Assembly (NCBI GenBank): GCA_965242595.1
Contig: OZ251464.1
Span: 124,001-188,000 of the forward strand
DNA: 64,000 bases
From: SP197 sp965242595
Lineage (GTDB): Bacteria; Pseudomonadota; Alphaproteobacteria; SP197
Reading direction: 5' to 3'
The position numbers and the translations under genes are program-made. Below the pieces are notes generated by a model. That model saw only the letters and a list, made by a program, of their open reading frames with translations. It searched no databases and was not told the DNA's origin. This document shows, piece by piece, positions 26,570 to 35,341 of the stretch. Position 1 is the stretch's first letter. Every line of letters starts with the position of its first letter.

Positions 26570-28894
26570 ATGGATTCTCTTCTGAACGCATTGAGAGAGT
26601 TCGACGCATTGCGTGACGGCGACACCGGCGGCGATACCGTGGCCCAAGCGGCTATCGATGCTATTCCGCCGACTTACGCCGACGACGAAGTGTTTCGCCG
26701 CCTATCCACAAAACTGACTGCGGTTCTAAAAAAACGTAGTATTGATCGTCTCTATCAACACCAAGCAGAGGCAATTTTGAAGGCCTTGAACGGCAAAAAT
26801 GTTGTATTGCAGGCTCCCACCGCTAGCGGCAAGTCTCTCGCTTTTCAGATTCCCATGCTCAATACTTTGATCGAAACTGGCGGCCACGCACTCCTGATCT
26901 ATCCGAATAAGGCACTGGCACTCGATCAGCGTAATCAACTTCGAGAACTTTCGGACCATGTGCCTGGTCGCAAGATCGAATCGTGGTGGTATGACGGTGA
27001 TACAGAAAAAGAAGATAGAGGATTATTAAGAAAAAACCCACCTCACATTCTTATAACAAATCCGGACATGCTTCATTCCAGTTTCCTGGGTCATTCCGAG
27101 AAGTGGCAGCATCTTTATCGAAGACTCAGATGGATAATTATCGATGAAATCCACGAATATCGAGGATATTTTGGTTCCAATGTTTGCATGATTCTCCGAC
27201 GTTTCTCGTACCATCTCGCCAAACAAGGAGTTCGCCCACAATTTTTCCTTAGTTCTGCGACCTGTGCGAACGCAAAAGAGCACGCAGAAAACCTTACCGG
27301 GATGACCTTCGATGATGTCAATGCAGAAGGCAGTATGCAACCGCACAGAACGTTCCATTTCATACAGCCCAACATTCCGAATCATCAATACTGGAATATA
27401 CTACAACTTAAGGTTGTCCGAGCAGGGCTGGCCTGCCTGGCTTTGGGTAAGTCAGTTCTTGTTTTTTGCCCCACCAGGAAATTTACTGAGGACTGTTATC
27501 GTATAGCAATGCGGGAAGTCAAGGATTTGCACGAAAGAAAGACGATGGACCTGGATACAAAAAGTATTAGGGTGTTCCGCGGTGGTCTGAGTTCCGAGAT
27601 GCGCCACGAGATCCAGAAAGGCCTTAAGCGAGGCTCTATTCGTCTAGTATTTGCCACCAACGCGCTAGAGCTCGGGATCGATATTGGCGGACTTGATGGA
27701 GTCATCCTTGCTGGTTTTCCCGATAGTATGATGTCCGCATGGCAGCGCATCGGTCGTGCGGGCCGTAATTGGAGAGCCGATGCTTTCGTTCTGTATTATG
27801 CCCGAAATAATCCTCTTGACCGATTTTACGCTTCGAACCTTCAATCATTCCTTGACAAACCGCTAGACGATCTAGTGATTAATTCAGCGAACGAAGAATT
27901 GATCGAGCGTCACTTACCCTGTATTCTCTACGAGACACCTAATTTTAGCGAATCAAAGAATGGGCGCGATATTCTAGGTTCCGAGCTTCATGAAGCTATT
28001 TCCAAGAAGCATAGCAGAGGTGTTAAACCAGTTAATCATGGGAGGTATCGACCTCATTATAGGGTAGATATCCGCGGCGGTGGCACAGGTATGTATGTAT
28101 TGGAGCATGAAGGTAAAATAATTGGAACAATGTCAGGTCATCAGCAATTCCGCGAGGCTTATCAACATGCAATTTATATGCATGGTGGTTCTACATATAG
28201 AGTTGATGAAGTAACGATTAAAGGTGGTGGAGGTTCAATTATACTGAGCAAGGGCGAGACCTCTCGAAGAACGAACCCCTCTTTGTTCACGACATTAGCC
28301 GAACCAAACATATACGAAGGTCGGAGATGGGAATCTAAAGAGGCTGTGGCTGTCGCTATGTATGGGAAAGTCACAATATCCGAGATGCTGAGCCACGTTG
28401 AGGAGGTAGACGAAACATCTGGAGATATACTTGACCGATGGGTGCCGGAATTCCATGCGGCGAAGTTCTCAAATGCACATGCGTGCTGGATACAGCGAGA
28501 GAGACCACTTGATGTGGAAGAAGAAGGTATCTTCGCATTGCAACACCTATTGCGCGTAGGAGTGTACTTCACGATTCCGGTCGATACCCATGACATTTTC
28601 CCACATGCCAATTCAAAAGAAGGCAAAATTTATATCGTCGAGAGCTATTCTGGTGGAATCGGGATCGCCCGCAAAATTCTCGAGAAATGGAGAATTATGC
28701 TGGAGCACGGAATTGCCATAGCGGAATCATGCAAATGTGTCAAAGGTTGCCCGAACTGTATTGTTCCGCCTCGTTCCCGAGAGGATTTGGACAAGAGGCA
28801 GGGCATATCCCTAGCTAAGCGCCTTATCTCAGCAACGAAAGACAGGCATAATTACGAGTTCGCAAATGGCCTTTGGGAACCGATCGATCAGTGA
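26570..28894 (+). CDS. DEAD/DEAH-box helicase with C-terminal DUF1998 four-cysteine module (MrfA/YprA-like)
   Basis: The 774-residue superfamily 2 helicase resembles Bacillus MrfA, a mitomycin-C repair factor, and yeast Hrq1. Walker A is 'APTASGKS' with K88, the Walker B box is D192-E-I-H, motif III is 'SSAT', and motif VI is 'QRIGRAGR'. The C-terminal metal site has C721, C723, C727 and C730 ('CKCVKGCPNC'). The gene is far AT-richer than its neighbours and is inserted between the TauD-like and sulfatase genes with its own strong ribosome site. It looks horizontally acquired. Repair or defence roles are both plausible. Confidence 0.87.
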   Translation: MDSLLNALREFDALRDGDTGGDTVAQAAIDAIPPTYADDEVFRRLSTKLTAVLKKRSIDRLYQHQAEAILKALNGKNVVLQAPTASGKSLAFQIPMLNTLIETGGHALLIYPNKALALDQRNQLRELSDHVPGRKIESWWYDGDTEKEDRGLLRKNPPHILITNPDMLHSSFLGHSEKWQHLYRRLRWIIIDEIHEYRGYFGSNVCMILRRFSYHLAKQGVRPQFFLSSATCANAKEHAENLTGMTFDDVNAEGSMQPHRTFHFIQPNIPNHQYWNILQLKVVRAGLACLALGKSVLVFCPTRKFTEDCYRIAMREVKDLHERKTMDLDTKSIRVFRGGLSSEMRHEIQKGLKRGSIRLVFATNALELGIDIGGLDGVILAGFPDSMMSAWQRIGRAGRNWRADAFVLYYARNNPLDRFYASNLQSFLDKPLDDLVINSANEELIERHLPCILYETPNFSESKNGRDILGSELHEAISKKHSRGVKPVNHGRYRPHYRVDIRGGGTGMYVLEHEGKIIGTMSGHQQFREAYQHAIYMHGGSTYRVDEVTIKGGGGSIILSKGETSRRTNPSLFTTLAEPNIYEGRRWESKEAVAVAMYGKVTISEMLSHVEEVDETSGDILDRWVPEFHAAKFSNAHACWIQRERPLDVEEEGIFALQHLLRVGVYFTIPVDTHDIFPHANSKEGKIYIVESYSGGIGIARKILEKWRIMLEHGIAIAESCKCVKGCPNCIVPPRSREDLDKRQGISLAKRLISATKDRHNYEFANGLWEPIDQ

Positions 28895-28931
28895 AGCGCT
28901 CGGTCAGTTCGCAAATGAGTCGTCGTTCCCC

Positions 28932-30374
28932 TCACCCCGGCGCCGGTGTGTAGGACAGGTCGCCGGCGTTCAGCGCCGCCTCGCGCCCGCCCAGGGCGGC
29001 GATGCGGGCCGCCTGGTCGGCGAAGGCACGGGCGTTGATTGCCTCCGGATCGAGCATCTGGCGCAGGCGGGCGTCGCAGGCCGCCAGCGCCTCGCCATGG
29101 GCCGGGTCGGGCGCGAGATCCCGGGCCTCGCCAGGGTCGGCCGCCAGATCGAACAGCTGCGGCGGCCAGCCCGGATAGGCGATGTATTTCCAATGGCGCC
29201 AGCGCAGCATGAACATGCCTGCGATAGCGCCCGCCTCGTGGAACTCGCTGAGGACGGCACGCTCGCCATAGCCGCCCCGGGCACCGCCTTGCGCCAGGGT
29301 TTGCAGCGCGATTCCCGGCAGCGCCTCGCCCTCCGGCGGCCCATCCAGGCCGTGGGCGGCGAGGATGGTGGGCTGGAGATCGACATGGGAGGCCGGCGCA
29401 TCGCAGACCGCGCCCGCCGCCATGCCCGGGCCGGCGGCGATCAACGGCACGGCGACCGATTCCTCATACATGTTCATCTTGGTCCACAGGCCGTGATCGC
29501 CCAGCATCTCGCCGTGGTCGCTGGTGTAGATCACCAGCGTATCGTCGGCCTGGCCCGAATTTTCCAGCGCCGCCAGCACGCGGCCGATATTGTCGTCCAG
29601 GAAGGAGACCAGCCCCCAATAGGCGGCCACGGCGTGGCGGATATGCGCTTCGTCGCGGAAATGGCGGTCGTAGTCCCAGACCTGCTGCCACACATCCAGC
29701 ACCGGATGGCGCGGCCTTTCATGGGCGCCCCGCAGCCGCGGCATGGCGACCGCGTCGTGGGGGTAGAGATCGTAGAAGGCGGCGGGCGCGATCAGCGGAT
29801 AGTGTGGCGCCACGAAGGAGCAGAACAGCGTCCAGGGCTTTTCCAGCTTTGGCGCAGTTTCGGTGAGCCAGGCGCAGGCCATGCGGCGCACCCGGCGGTC
29901 ATAGCGGGTGTAGCTCGATTCGCCCCGCCCGATGGCCTCGGCGAACTCGCGGTTTTCGGGGTAGGGCACACGCCGGTCGCGCACCATGCTGGAGACGAAG
30001 CCGGTGCCGCCCACCACATGCATCGGCAGCAGTTCGCGCGCAAAGCCGTTGTCGTCGGCGCTGGAGCGGAAGTGCAACTTGCCGATGGAGACCGCCTCGC
30101 GTCCGGCCCGGCACAGAATGTGGCCCCAGCCGGGGACGCTGCCATCGTAGGGCTCGCCGCTGGACCAGGTGGCAAGCTGGTGCACCCAGCGCCCGGTCTG
30201 CATGCTGGCCCGGGTCGGCACACAGCAGGGATCGGCGGCATAGGCGCGGGTGAAACGGGTGCCGGCGGCGGCCAGCCGGTCGAGATGGGGCGTGCGGACC
30301 AGCGCATGGCCATAACAGCCGGCCCCGTCGCGCCGGTGCTGGTCGGAGCAGATGACGAGAACATTGGCGGCCAT
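28932..30374 (-). CDS. Type I sulfatase (choline-sulfatase-like)
   Basis: The 480-residue hydrolase has the C-x-P-x-R formylglycine signature as C51-VPT-R55, followed by 'ASMQTGR'. Metal ligands lie in 'CSDQHRRD' near the N-terminus and 'YTSDHGEMLGDHGLW' in the second half. No signal peptide is seen, so it is cytoplasmic, as is choline sulfatase BetC. The surrounding osmolyte genes make a small sulfate ester the likely substrate. ATG 30374 has 'gggagg' before it. The open frame extends far upstream, antisense to the flavoprotein, but that part is not coding. Confidence 0.86.
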   Translation of the reverse strand: MAANVLVICSDQHRRDGAGCYGHALVRTPHLDRLAAAGTRFTRAYAADPCCVPTRASMQTGRWVHQLATWSSGEPYDGSVPGWGHILCRAGREAVSIGKLHFRSSADDNGFARELLPMHVVGGTGFVSSMVRDRRVPYPENREFAEAIGRGESSYTRYDRRVRRMACAWLTETAPKLEKPWTLFCSFVAPHYPLIAPAAFYDLYPHDAVAMPRLRGAHERPRHPVLDVWQQVWDYDRHFRDEAHIRHAVAAYWGLVSFLDDNIGRVLAALENSGQADDTLVIYTSDHGEMLGDHGLWTKMNMYEESVAVPLIAAGPGMAAGAVCDAPASHVDLQPTILAAHGLDGPPEGEALPGIALQTLAQGGARGGYGERAVLSEFHEAGAIAGMFMLRWRHWKYIAYPGWPPQLFDLAADPGEARDLAPDPAHGEALAACDARLRQMLDPEAINARAFADQAARIAALGGREAALNAGDLSYTPAPG

Positions 30375-30464
30375 GCTAGCCTCCCGCCCGGCTGGCGACG
30401 GACCGCCACCATAACCCGCGCCGCAGCGATGGCGGAAGGCGGCGACGAAGAGAGGGAGGTCCCC

Positions 30465-32534
30465 ATGGCACGCGACAAACGCTATGACATCCTGTTCGAG
30501 CCGGTGCGAATCGGCCCGGTGACGGCGAAGAACCGCTTCTACCAGGTGCCGCATTGCAACGGCATGGGGCGCCGCCACCCCACCGCCATGGCCTGGATGC
30601 GCGGCGTGAAGGCCGAAGGCGGCTGGGCGGTGGTGAACACCGAACAATGCGACATCCACGTCACCAGCGACACGGAACGCGAGATCCGGCTGTGGGACGA
30701 CCGCGACATCCCCTACCTGGCCCGCATGGCCGAACAGGTGCAGCGGCATGGCGGCCTGGCCGGTATCGAGCTCACCCATATGGGCTATTACACATCGAAC
30801 TACGTCGGGCACGAGGTTCCCATGGCGCCCTCGGCCCGCCCGGTCCACGGCAACGACCCCTTCCACGCCCGCAGCATGGACAAGGCCGATATCGCCGCCT
30901 ATCGCCGCTGGCACCGCAACGCCGCGCTGCGGGCAAGGCGGGCGGGCTTCGACATCGTCTGCGTCTATGCCGGCCACGACCTTTCGCTGCTGATGCATTT
31001 CCTGTCGCCGCGCCACAACCGCCGCAGCGACGAATATGGCGGCCCCATCGAAAACCGGGCGCGCCTGCTGCGCGAGGTGATCGAAGACACCAAGGACGCG
31101 GTGGGCGAAAGCTGCGGCGTGGCGGTCCGCATGGCGGTGAGCGAGCTTCTGGGCCCCGCCGGCATCACGCCCGAGGAAGAAGGTCGCGCCGTGATGGAGA
31201 TGCTGGGCGAACTGCCCGACCTCTGGGACGTCAACGTCTCCGACTGGGAGAACGACAGCGTCGCCTCCCGCTTTGCCGAAGAGGGCTTCCAGGAGGACCA
31301 CATCCGTTTCGTGAAATCCATGACCTCGAAGCCGGTGGTGGGCGTCGGCCGCTACACCAGCCCCGACCGCATGGCCGCCCTGGTAGCAGGCGGCGTGCTG
31401 GACATGATCGGCGCCGCCCGCCCGTCTATCGCCGATCCCTTCCTGCCGAAGAAGATCGAGCAGGGCCGCAGCGAAGACATCCGCGAATGCATCGGCTGCA
31501 ACATCTGCGTCGCCACCGCCAACCACGAAACCTATATGCGCTGCACCCAGAACCCGACCGTGGGCGAGGAATGGCGCCGCGGCTGGCATCCGGAGACGAT
31601 AGCTCCCAAGCAGGACGATGAAAGCGTGCTGGTGGTGGGCGCCGGCCCGGCCGGGCTGGAGGCGGCCCGCGCCCTGGGCCAGCGCGGCTATCGGGTGATG
31701 CTGGCCGAGGCGGGGCGCGAGCTGGGCGGGCGCGTCGCCAGAGAGGCGCGCCTGCCTGGGCTGGCGGCCTGGGGCCGGGTCGCCGACTGGCGCGTGGGCC
31801 AGATCGCCCAGATGCCCCAGGTCGAGGTGTTCCTGGATTCCAGCATGACGGCCGCCACGGTGCGCGAGACCGGGGCCGCGCTGGTCGCCATCGCCACCGG
31901 CGCCAGATGGCGGCGCGACGGCAGCGGACGCCACCACGATCTGCCGCTGGCCATCGCCGCCCAGGCGGCGGGGCGCGTCTTCACGCCCGACGATGTGATG
32001 GCCGGGGCCGCGCTGGCAGGCCCGGTCGCGGTCTATGACGACGATCACGGCTATATGGGCGGCGTCATCGCCGAAAAGCTGGCCCGGGACGGCCACCGCG
32101 TGCATCTGATAACGCCGGACGACAGCGTCTCGTCGTGGACCGTCTTCACGCTGGAACACGACCGCATCCAGGCGCGCATGCGCGAGCTTGGCATCGCGCT
32201 CCATCTCGCCCATGCCCTGGCCGGGGTGGAGGCGGACGGGGTGGAGATCGCCGACGTCTATGGCGGGCGCCGTTCGCAGATCGCCTGCGGCAGCGTCGTC
32301 ATGGTGACGGCCCGGGATGCGGAGGACAGCCTGTTCCACGCGCTGATGGAGGACCGGGCGGCCAACGCGGCGGCCGGCATCCGCCGCATCGCGCGCATCG
32401 GCGATTGCTACGGCCCCGGCCCGATCGCGGCAGCCGTTTTCGGCGGCCATCGCTTCGCCCGCGAGCTGGGCGCCCCCCTGGGCGACGAGGTGCCCTGGCG
32501 GCGCGAGATCGTCGAGCTGGCCGCGGATGGGTAA
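30465..32534 (+). CDS. Trimethylamine/dimethylamine dehydrogenase-type iron-sulfur flavoprotein
   Basis: The 689-residue protein has the three-part architecture of TMADH: an old-yellow-enzyme TIM barrel with FMN (1-335), a [4Fe-4S] segment with C342, C345, C348 and C360, and a FAD/ADP-binding domain starting with 'VLVVGAGPAGLEAARAL' near 390. C31 in 'FYQVPHCNGMG' is placed like TMADH Cys30, which binds FMN covalently; most relatives lack it. It therefore probably demethylates a methylated amine. The ribosome site 'gggagg' is strong. It is divergent from the sulfatase gene. Confidence 0.88.
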   Translation: MARDKRYDILFEPVRIGPVTAKNRFYQVPHCNGMGRRHPTAMAWMRGVKAEGGWAVVNTEQCDIHVTSDTEREIRLWDDRDIPYLARMAEQVQRHGGLAGIELTHMGYYTSNYVGHEVPMAPSARPVHGNDPFHARSMDKADIAAYRRWHRNAALRARRAGFDIVCVYAGHDLSLLMHFLSPRHNRRSDEYGGPIENRARLLREVIEDTKDAVGESCGVAVRMAVSELLGPAGITPEEEGRAVMEMLGELPDLWDVNVSDWENDSVASRFAEEGFQEDHIRFVKSMTSKPVVGVGRYTSPDRMAALVAGGVLDMIGAARPSIADPFLPKKIEQGRSEDIRECIGCNICVATANHETYMRCTQNPTVGEEWRRGWHPETIAPKQDDESVLVVGAGPAGLEAARALGQRGYRVMLAEAGRELGGRVAREARLPGLAAWGRVADWRVGQIAQMPQVEVFLDSSMTAATVRETGAALVAIATGARWRRDGSGRHHDLPLAIAAQAAGRVFTPDDVMAGAALAGPVAVYDDDHGYMGGVIAEKLARDGHRVHLITPDDSVSSWTVFTLEHDRIQARMRELGIALHLAHALAGVEADGVEIADVYGGRRSQIACGSVVMVTARDAEDSLFHALMEDRAANAAAGIRRIARIGDCYGPGPIAAAVFGGHRFARELGAPLGDEVPWRREIVELAADG

Positions 32535-32620
32535 GGCCGCCCGCATGGCCCTTCGCCGTCGCAAAACCGCCGCCGCCGCCTTATGCTGGCGCCCCATGGC
32601 GCGGAAGCTCCGGGGATGAC

Positions 32621-33541
32621 ATGACGCAGGCGGCCACCCCGCTCTTCGCCGAGACGCCGGCAGAGGCCACGCCCGCGCGGCGGCAGCAGGAAGGGCCGGC
32701 CCTGCCGCCCCCGGTCATCGCCTGCCTGGACAATCTCGCCTTCATGGCCGGCCTGGACGACGGCACCATGAAGCTGGTCGTCACCTCGCCGCCCTACAAT
32801 CTGGGCAAACGCTACGAACGCAAGGTGCCGCTGGAGGCCTGGCTGGAAGGTCAGACACGCGCGATCGCCGAATGCGTGCGCCTGCTGCATCCGCAAGGCT
32901 CGCTGTGCTGGCAAGTGGGAAACCATGTCGCCGATGGCGAGATCGTCCCCCTCGACACCGTGCTCTATCCCGTTTTCCGGGCCCAGGAGCTGAAGCTGCG
33001 CAACCGCATCGTCTGGCATTTCGGCCACGGCCTGCATTGCAGCAAACGGCTTTCCGGGCGCTACGAGACCATCCTGTGGTGGACCAAGGGCGACGATTAC
33101 AGCTGGGACCTGGACGCCATCCGCGTCCCCGCCAAATATCCGGGCAAGCGCCATTTCAAGGGGCCGAAGGCGGGGCGGCTTTCGGGCAATCCGAAAGGTA
33201 AGAACCCCAGCGATGTGTGGACCTTTCCCAACGTCAAGAACAACCACCCGGAAAAGACCATCCACCCCTGCCAATTCCCGGTGGAGCTGGTGGAACGCCT
33301 GGTGCTCTCCATGACAAAGGCCGGCGATGCGGTGCTGGATCCCTATATGGGCGTGGGGTCCGCTATCGTCGCCGCCGCCATGCATGGACGCCGGGCCTAT
33401 GGCTGCGACATCGTCCCCGCCTATGTCGCCATCGCCCGCCAGCGGCTGGAACAGCTGGCCGCCGGCACCCTGAAAACCCGACCCATGGGCAAGCCGATCT
33501 ACGATCCGAGCAAACCCAATGGCGGACATCGATGCAGATAA
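32621..33541 (+). CDS. Beta-class DNA methyltransferase, probably N4-cytosine (orphan R-M modification gene)
   Basis: The 306-residue enzyme has catalytic motif IV 'TSPPYN' (S56-P-P-Y59) before SAM motif I 'DPYMGVGSA' (from D240), the beta-class order. The serine form SPPY favours m4C over m6A, as in M.BglII-type enzymes. The C-terminal 'RRAYGCDIVPAYVAIARQRL' is the usual motif II region. Its last ten bases overlap the start of a broken BstYI-like endonuclease gene, so it was half of a restriction-modification pair. The target may be RGATCY-like, but this is only inferred from the partner. Confidence 0.88.
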   Translation: MTQAATPLFAETPAEATPARRQQEGPALPPPVIACLDNLAFMAGLDDGTMKLVVTSPPYNLGKRYERKVPLEAWLEGQTRAIAECVRLLHPQGSLCWQVGNHVADGEIVPLDTVLYPVFRAQELKLRNRIVWHFGHGLHCSKRLSGRYETILWWTKGDDYSWDLDAIRVPAKYPGKRHFKGPKAGRLSGNPKGKNPSDVWTFPNVKNNHPEKTIHPCQFPVELVERLVLSMTKAGDAVLDPYMGVGSAIVAAAMHGRRAYGCDIVPAYVAIARQRLEQLAAGTLKTRPMGKPIYDPSKPNGGHRCR

Positions 33542-33836
33542 AAGCCCGTTCTTCGCACCTGAACGGTGAGGAATATCTCTTGGTCCACCGTCCGGAACCG
33601 TGGGGGAGGCGCAGTTGGGCAAGGACGCTTTCGTTGCCCATGACCTTTTCGTGAAGCATCTCAGCTTCTACGTCTCCGACATCATCGACGTGGGGATCGG
33701 AATCCTGCCGATGAAGGAGCTGGAACGGGACATGTCTTCGGGGGTGCCCTGTTACGAGCGCGACCTGCCGAACGTGCTGCGCCAGGGCCGCAGTGTGCCA
33801 GCCGTTCCACTGGTGCTGATCGGTATCGCGCCATGA
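33532..33836 (+). pseudogene. BstYI/BglII-family restriction endonuclease, internally deleted
   Basis: The N-terminal 24 residues ('SHLNGEEYLLVHRPEPW') read in one frame up to about 33600. The next 78 residues, from about 33600 in another frame, match the family C-terminus ('FVAHDLFVKHLSFYVSD', 'LPMKELERDMSSG', 'VPAVPLVLIGIAP'). About 100 central residues expected from the roughly 200-residue BstYI are missing, including most of the catalytic region; only a degenerate 'GEAQLGK' recalls the family 'VEVQFGK'. The gene should be inactive. Its stop overlaps the ATG of the next gene. Confidence 0.8.
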
Positions 33837-35341
33837 CCTCCCTGCCGGATGCCACCGATGTCGCAATCGTCGGCGCGGGCAACGCCGCCTTCGCCGCCGC
33901 CCATGCCGCGCGCGAGGCGGGCTGCCGCGTGGTGATGCTGGAACGCGCCGGCGAGGAGGAGGCCGGCGGCAACACTCGCTTCACCGCCGGCGCCATGCGC
34001 TTCGCCTATCGCGGCCTCGACGATCTGGTGGCGCTCATGCCCGACCTTTCCCCGGAAGAGATCGCCGCCAGCGATTTCGGCGTCTATCCCGAGGACGCCT
34101 TCTTCGACGACATGGCGCGCCTCAGCGAGCACCGCAGCGACCCCGACCTGTGCGAACTGCTGGTGACGAAGAGCCGCGCGACCCTGATGTGGATGCGCGC
34201 CTGCGGCATCCGCTTCGCGCCCATCTGGGGCCGCCAGGCGTTCCGGGTGAAGGGCCGCTTCACCTTCTGGGGCGGCCTCACCGTAGAGGTGGCGGGCGGC
34301 GGGCCGGGCCTGCTTCAGGCCTGGCGGGCATCGGCGGCCAGGCGTGGCATCGCCATCGTCCATGGCGCCCGCGCCGAGCGCCTGGCGATGGAACAGGGCC
34401 GCTGCGTCGGCGTCGTGGTTCGCCACCAAGGGCGGGACAAGCCGCTCGCCGCCGCCGCCGTGGTGCTCGCCTGCGGCGGTTTCCAGGCCGATCCGGCCTG
34501 GCGCGCCCGCTATCTGGGGCCGGGCTGGGAGCTGGCCAAGGTGCGCGGCAGCCGCTTCAACACCGGCGAGGGCATCCGCATGGCGCTGGCCGCCGGGGCC
34601 GCCGCCTGCGGCAACTGGTCGGGCTGCCACGCCGTCGCCTGGGAGCGCAACGCGCCCGAGTTCGGCGACCTTGCCGTAGGCGACCATTTCCAGAAGCACA
34701 GCTACCCTTTCGGCATCGTGCTGAACGGGCGGGGCGAGCGTTTCGTGGACGAGGGCGCCGACTTCCGCAATTACACATACGCCAGATATGGACGCATGAT
34801 CCTGCAACAGCCGGGTCAGTTCGCCTGGCAGATCTTCGATGCCAAGGTGGCCCACCTGCTGCGCCCGGAATACCGCATCCGCCAGGTCACGAAGGTCGTC
34901 GCCGACAGCCTGGAATCGCTCTCCGCCAGGCTGGAAGGCGTGGATGCGGGCCGGGCGATGGCAACCGTCGCCGCCTTCAACGCGGCTATCGGCGACGACA
35001 TCCCCTTCGATCCCAACATCAAGGACGGGCGCCGCACCGAAGGGCTGGCGGTGCCGAAATCGAACTGGGCCAACGCCATCGACACGCCGCCCTTCGAAGC
35101 CTATGCGGTGACCTGCGGCATCACCTTCACCTTCGGCGGGCTGAAGATCGACCGCCGGGCGCGGGTGCTGGACCGCGATTTCCGCCCCATCCCCGGCCTC
35201 CACGCCGCCGGCGAGCTGGTGGGCGGCCTGTTCTATTTCAACTATCCCGGCGGAGCGGGCTTGACGGCGGGCGCCGTCTTCGGCCGTCTGGCCGGCACGA
35301 TGGCGGGCCGGATGGCGCGCGGAGGAGAGCTGGAGGCATGA
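33833..35341 (+). CDS. FAD-dependent dehydrogenase of the TcuA/fumarate-reductase flavoprotein family
   Basis: The 502-residue flavoprotein starts with 'VAIVGAGNAAFAAAHAAREA', the TcuA (tricarballylate dehydrogenase) variant of the FAD motif, followed by 'GGNTRFTAGAMR'. The C-terminal 'GGLFYFNYPGGAGLTAGAVF' matches the family FAD end. It may oxidise a carboxylic acid to an alkene. It is coupled to dmdA (ATGA overlap), so its substrate may derive from DMSP metabolism, for example methylmercaptopropionate-like acids; this is inference. No TcuB-like partner is seen. Confidence 0.85.
   Translation: MTSLPDATDVAIVGAGNAAFAAAHAAREAGCRVVMLERAGEEEAGGNTRFTAGAMRFAYRGLDDLVALMPDLSPEEIAASDFGVYPEDAFFDDMARLSEHRSDPDLCELLVTKSRATLMWMRACGIRFAPIWGRQAFRVKGRFTFWGGLTVEVAGGGPGLLQAWRASAARRGIAIVHGARAERLAMEQGRCVGVVVRHQGRDKPLAAAAVVLACGGFQADPAWRARYLGPGWELAKVRGSRFNTGEGIRMALAAGAAACGNWSGCHAVAWERNAPEFGDLAVGDHFQKHSYPFGIVLNGRGERFVDEGADFRNYTYARYGRMILQQPGQFAWQIFDAKVAHLLRPEYRIRQVTKVVADSLESLSARLEGVDAGRAMATVAAFNAAIGDDIPFDPNIKDGRRTEGLAVPKSNWANAIDTPPFEAYAVTCGITFTFGGLKIDRRARVLDRDFRPIPGLHAAGELVGGLFYFNYPGGAGLTAGAVFGRLAGTMAGRMARGGELEA

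Noticed and set aside
30375..32597. Upstream extension of the sulfatase frame, antisense to the TMADH-like gene
   Set aside because: The sulfatase family N-terminus and a good ribosome site place the start at 30374, and the other strand is certain coding sequence.
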